A stretch of DNA of 15,557 bases from positions 16,441 to 31,997 of the forward strand of contig DDTZ01000019.1 of NCBI GenBank assembly GCA_002344565.1, in the 5' to 3' direction. The notes under the pieces were generated by a model, which saw nothing but the letters and a program-made list of their open reading frames with translations, was not told the DNA's origin and made no database searches. The stretch's first letter is position 1. Each line of letters begins with the position of its first letter. The translations under genes and the position numbers were made by a program. This stretch comes from Bdellovibrionaceae bacterium UBA2351 (GTDB lineage: Bacteria > Bdellovibrionota > Bdellovibrionia > Bdellovibrionales > Bdellovibrionaceae). This document shows, piece after piece, positions 14,950-15,557 of this stretch.

Positions 14950-14963
14950 ATGTGCTGGCACAT
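14950..14963. promoter_or_regulatory. Perfect 6-2-6 palindrome between cytochrome and regulator genes
   Basis: ATGTGC-TG-GCACAT is a perfect inverted repeat in the divergent intergenic region. It is centred about 60 bases before the cytochrome ATG and 35.5 bases from the 5' end of TAATAC (14916-14921, minus strand), a plausible -10. It has no matching good -35, which suggests activator dependence. The same element, with one broken pair, recurs before the MBL operon. The Crp/Fnr protein encoded next door is the natural candidate to bind it. Confidence 0.55.
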
Positions 14964-15007
14964 AATTCGACTCGAAAATTTGGCAAAGCCTGGCGTCATA
15001 TTAATGT

Positions 15008-15036
15008 TTCACAAAATGATCTAGTTCTAATATGAT
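15008..15036 (+). promoter_or_regulatory. Promoter for the Crp/Fnr regulator, apparently leaderless
   Basis: TTCACA (15008-15013, 5 of 6 matches to TTGACA) and TATGAT (15031-15036, 5 of 6 to TATAAT) are exactly 17 bases apart. Six bases separate the -10 from the ATG, so transcription should begin at the A of the start codon or within a base of it. No ribosome site is visible, in line with a leaderless message. Confidence 0.65.
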
Positions 15037-15042
15037 ACGGAC

Positions 15043-15557
15043 ATGGAATGGAAAGAACTATGGTCTGACTTGCCGACGGAAATAAAGTGGCAGTTTGAAT
15101 CCCACTCAAAATCAATTGAATTAAAACGAGGAGAACTCGTTTACCGACAAGGCGATATTCCAAAGGGAATGTATTTTGTAAAACAAGGACTTGTTGGACT
15201 TATGTTAATTGGACAGGCTAGCGGAAAAGAACATTTGCTTCGATTTTTTCGGCAAGGCCAATTTTTTGGTCATCGCTCGTTGTTTTCTAACGAAGGCTAT
15301 CATGGGACATCCGTCGCTATCGAGCCTACCGTTCTAAAACTAGTTCCGAAAGAAATAATAATGATGGCTATTGAAAAGCAACCCGCTTTACTTCGCGATG
15401 TGGTGAATGTTCTTTCTAAAGAGCTTCGACGATGTGAAACTCATCAGGTCATGATTCTGGAAAATCAAATTTTAGTTAGAACAGCTCAAGCCGTTGTGTA
15501 TCTAAAAGATCTTCATCCTGAACACAATTGGACTCGTCAGGAAATTGCAAATTTTTG
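15043..15557 (+). CDS. Crp/Fnr-family transcriptional regulator (C-terminus outside window)
   Basis: The frame is open from ATG 15043 to the window edge (171 codons), ending just inside the helix-turn-helix. The N-terminal cyclic-nucleotide-binding-like barrel runs from about residues 20 to 115: LKRGELVYRQGDIPKGMYFVKQGLVGLML in two strands, then FRQGQFFGHRSLF. A dimer helix (about 115-145) follows, and then NWTRQEIANF, the start of the winged HTH. FGHRSLF in place of the FGELAL of Crp suggests that cAMP is not the ligand. Only one cysteine (131) is seen, so there is no Fnr-type iron-sulfur cluster in the visible part. It lies divergent from the TsdA-like operon and probably controls it (inference). 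Confidence 0.9.
   Translation, partial: MEWKELWSDLPTEIKWQFESHSKSIELKRGELVYRQGDIPKGMYFVKQGLVGLMLIGQASGKEHLLRFFRQGQFFGHRSLFSNEGYHGTSVAIEPTVLKLVPKEIIMMAIEKQPALLRDVVNVLSKELRRCETHQVMILENQILVRTAQAVVYLKDLHPEHNWTRQEIANF

Overview
The window looks like chromosomal DNA from a Gram-negative bacterium of moderate to low GC, most likely in or near the Bdellovibrionota (Bdellovibrio-like). That placement is inferred from the queA-tgt-yajC-secD order, the large exported beta-helix lipoprotein and the two outer-membrane or periplasmic proteins of types common there. No rRNA is present to confirm it. Nearly everything is on the minus strand. The plus-strand exceptions are tRNA-Leu and the Crp/Fnr regulator at the right edge. 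I see no CRISPR array, insertion sequence or prophage.

Region 1 (1-4400) is housekeeping. In transcription order it holds a small unknown gene, queA, tgt (queuosine modification of tRNA), yajC, a strong terminator, and then a separate promoter for secD (cut by the window edge).

Region 2 (4390-4805) has no convincing protein gene. It is dense in nested inverted repeats and ends in a near-perfect intrinsic terminator on the minus strand, so it probably encodes a structured RNA. A promoter overlapping the terminator would start the next mRNA exactly at an ATG (leaderless).

Region 3 (4806-7630) contains a hotdog-fold thioesterase, a degraded S46-family peptidase (lost start codon, two frame changes and an in-frame stop), and an intact tRNA-Leu(GAG) with a clear promoter.

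Region 4 (7633-10815) encodes a ~726-residue lipoprotein with a beta-helix-like middle and an exported HExxH metallopeptidase.

Region 5 (10816-15557) looks like a sulfur/redox island. One minus-strand block is an ETHE1/Blh-type MBL hydrolase, DUF302 protein and thioredoxin 2. A second is a TsdA-like dihaem cytochrome c, DUF2490 outer-membrane barrel and YibF-like glutathione transferase. Divergent from the latter is a Crp/Fnr-family regulator. A 6-2-6 inverted repeat (ATGTGC-N2-GCACAT) lies upstream of both blocks, at the same distance from a candidate -10 element. This suggests one regulon, perhaps for thiosulfate and persulfide handling. It is the most interesting system-level signal in the window.
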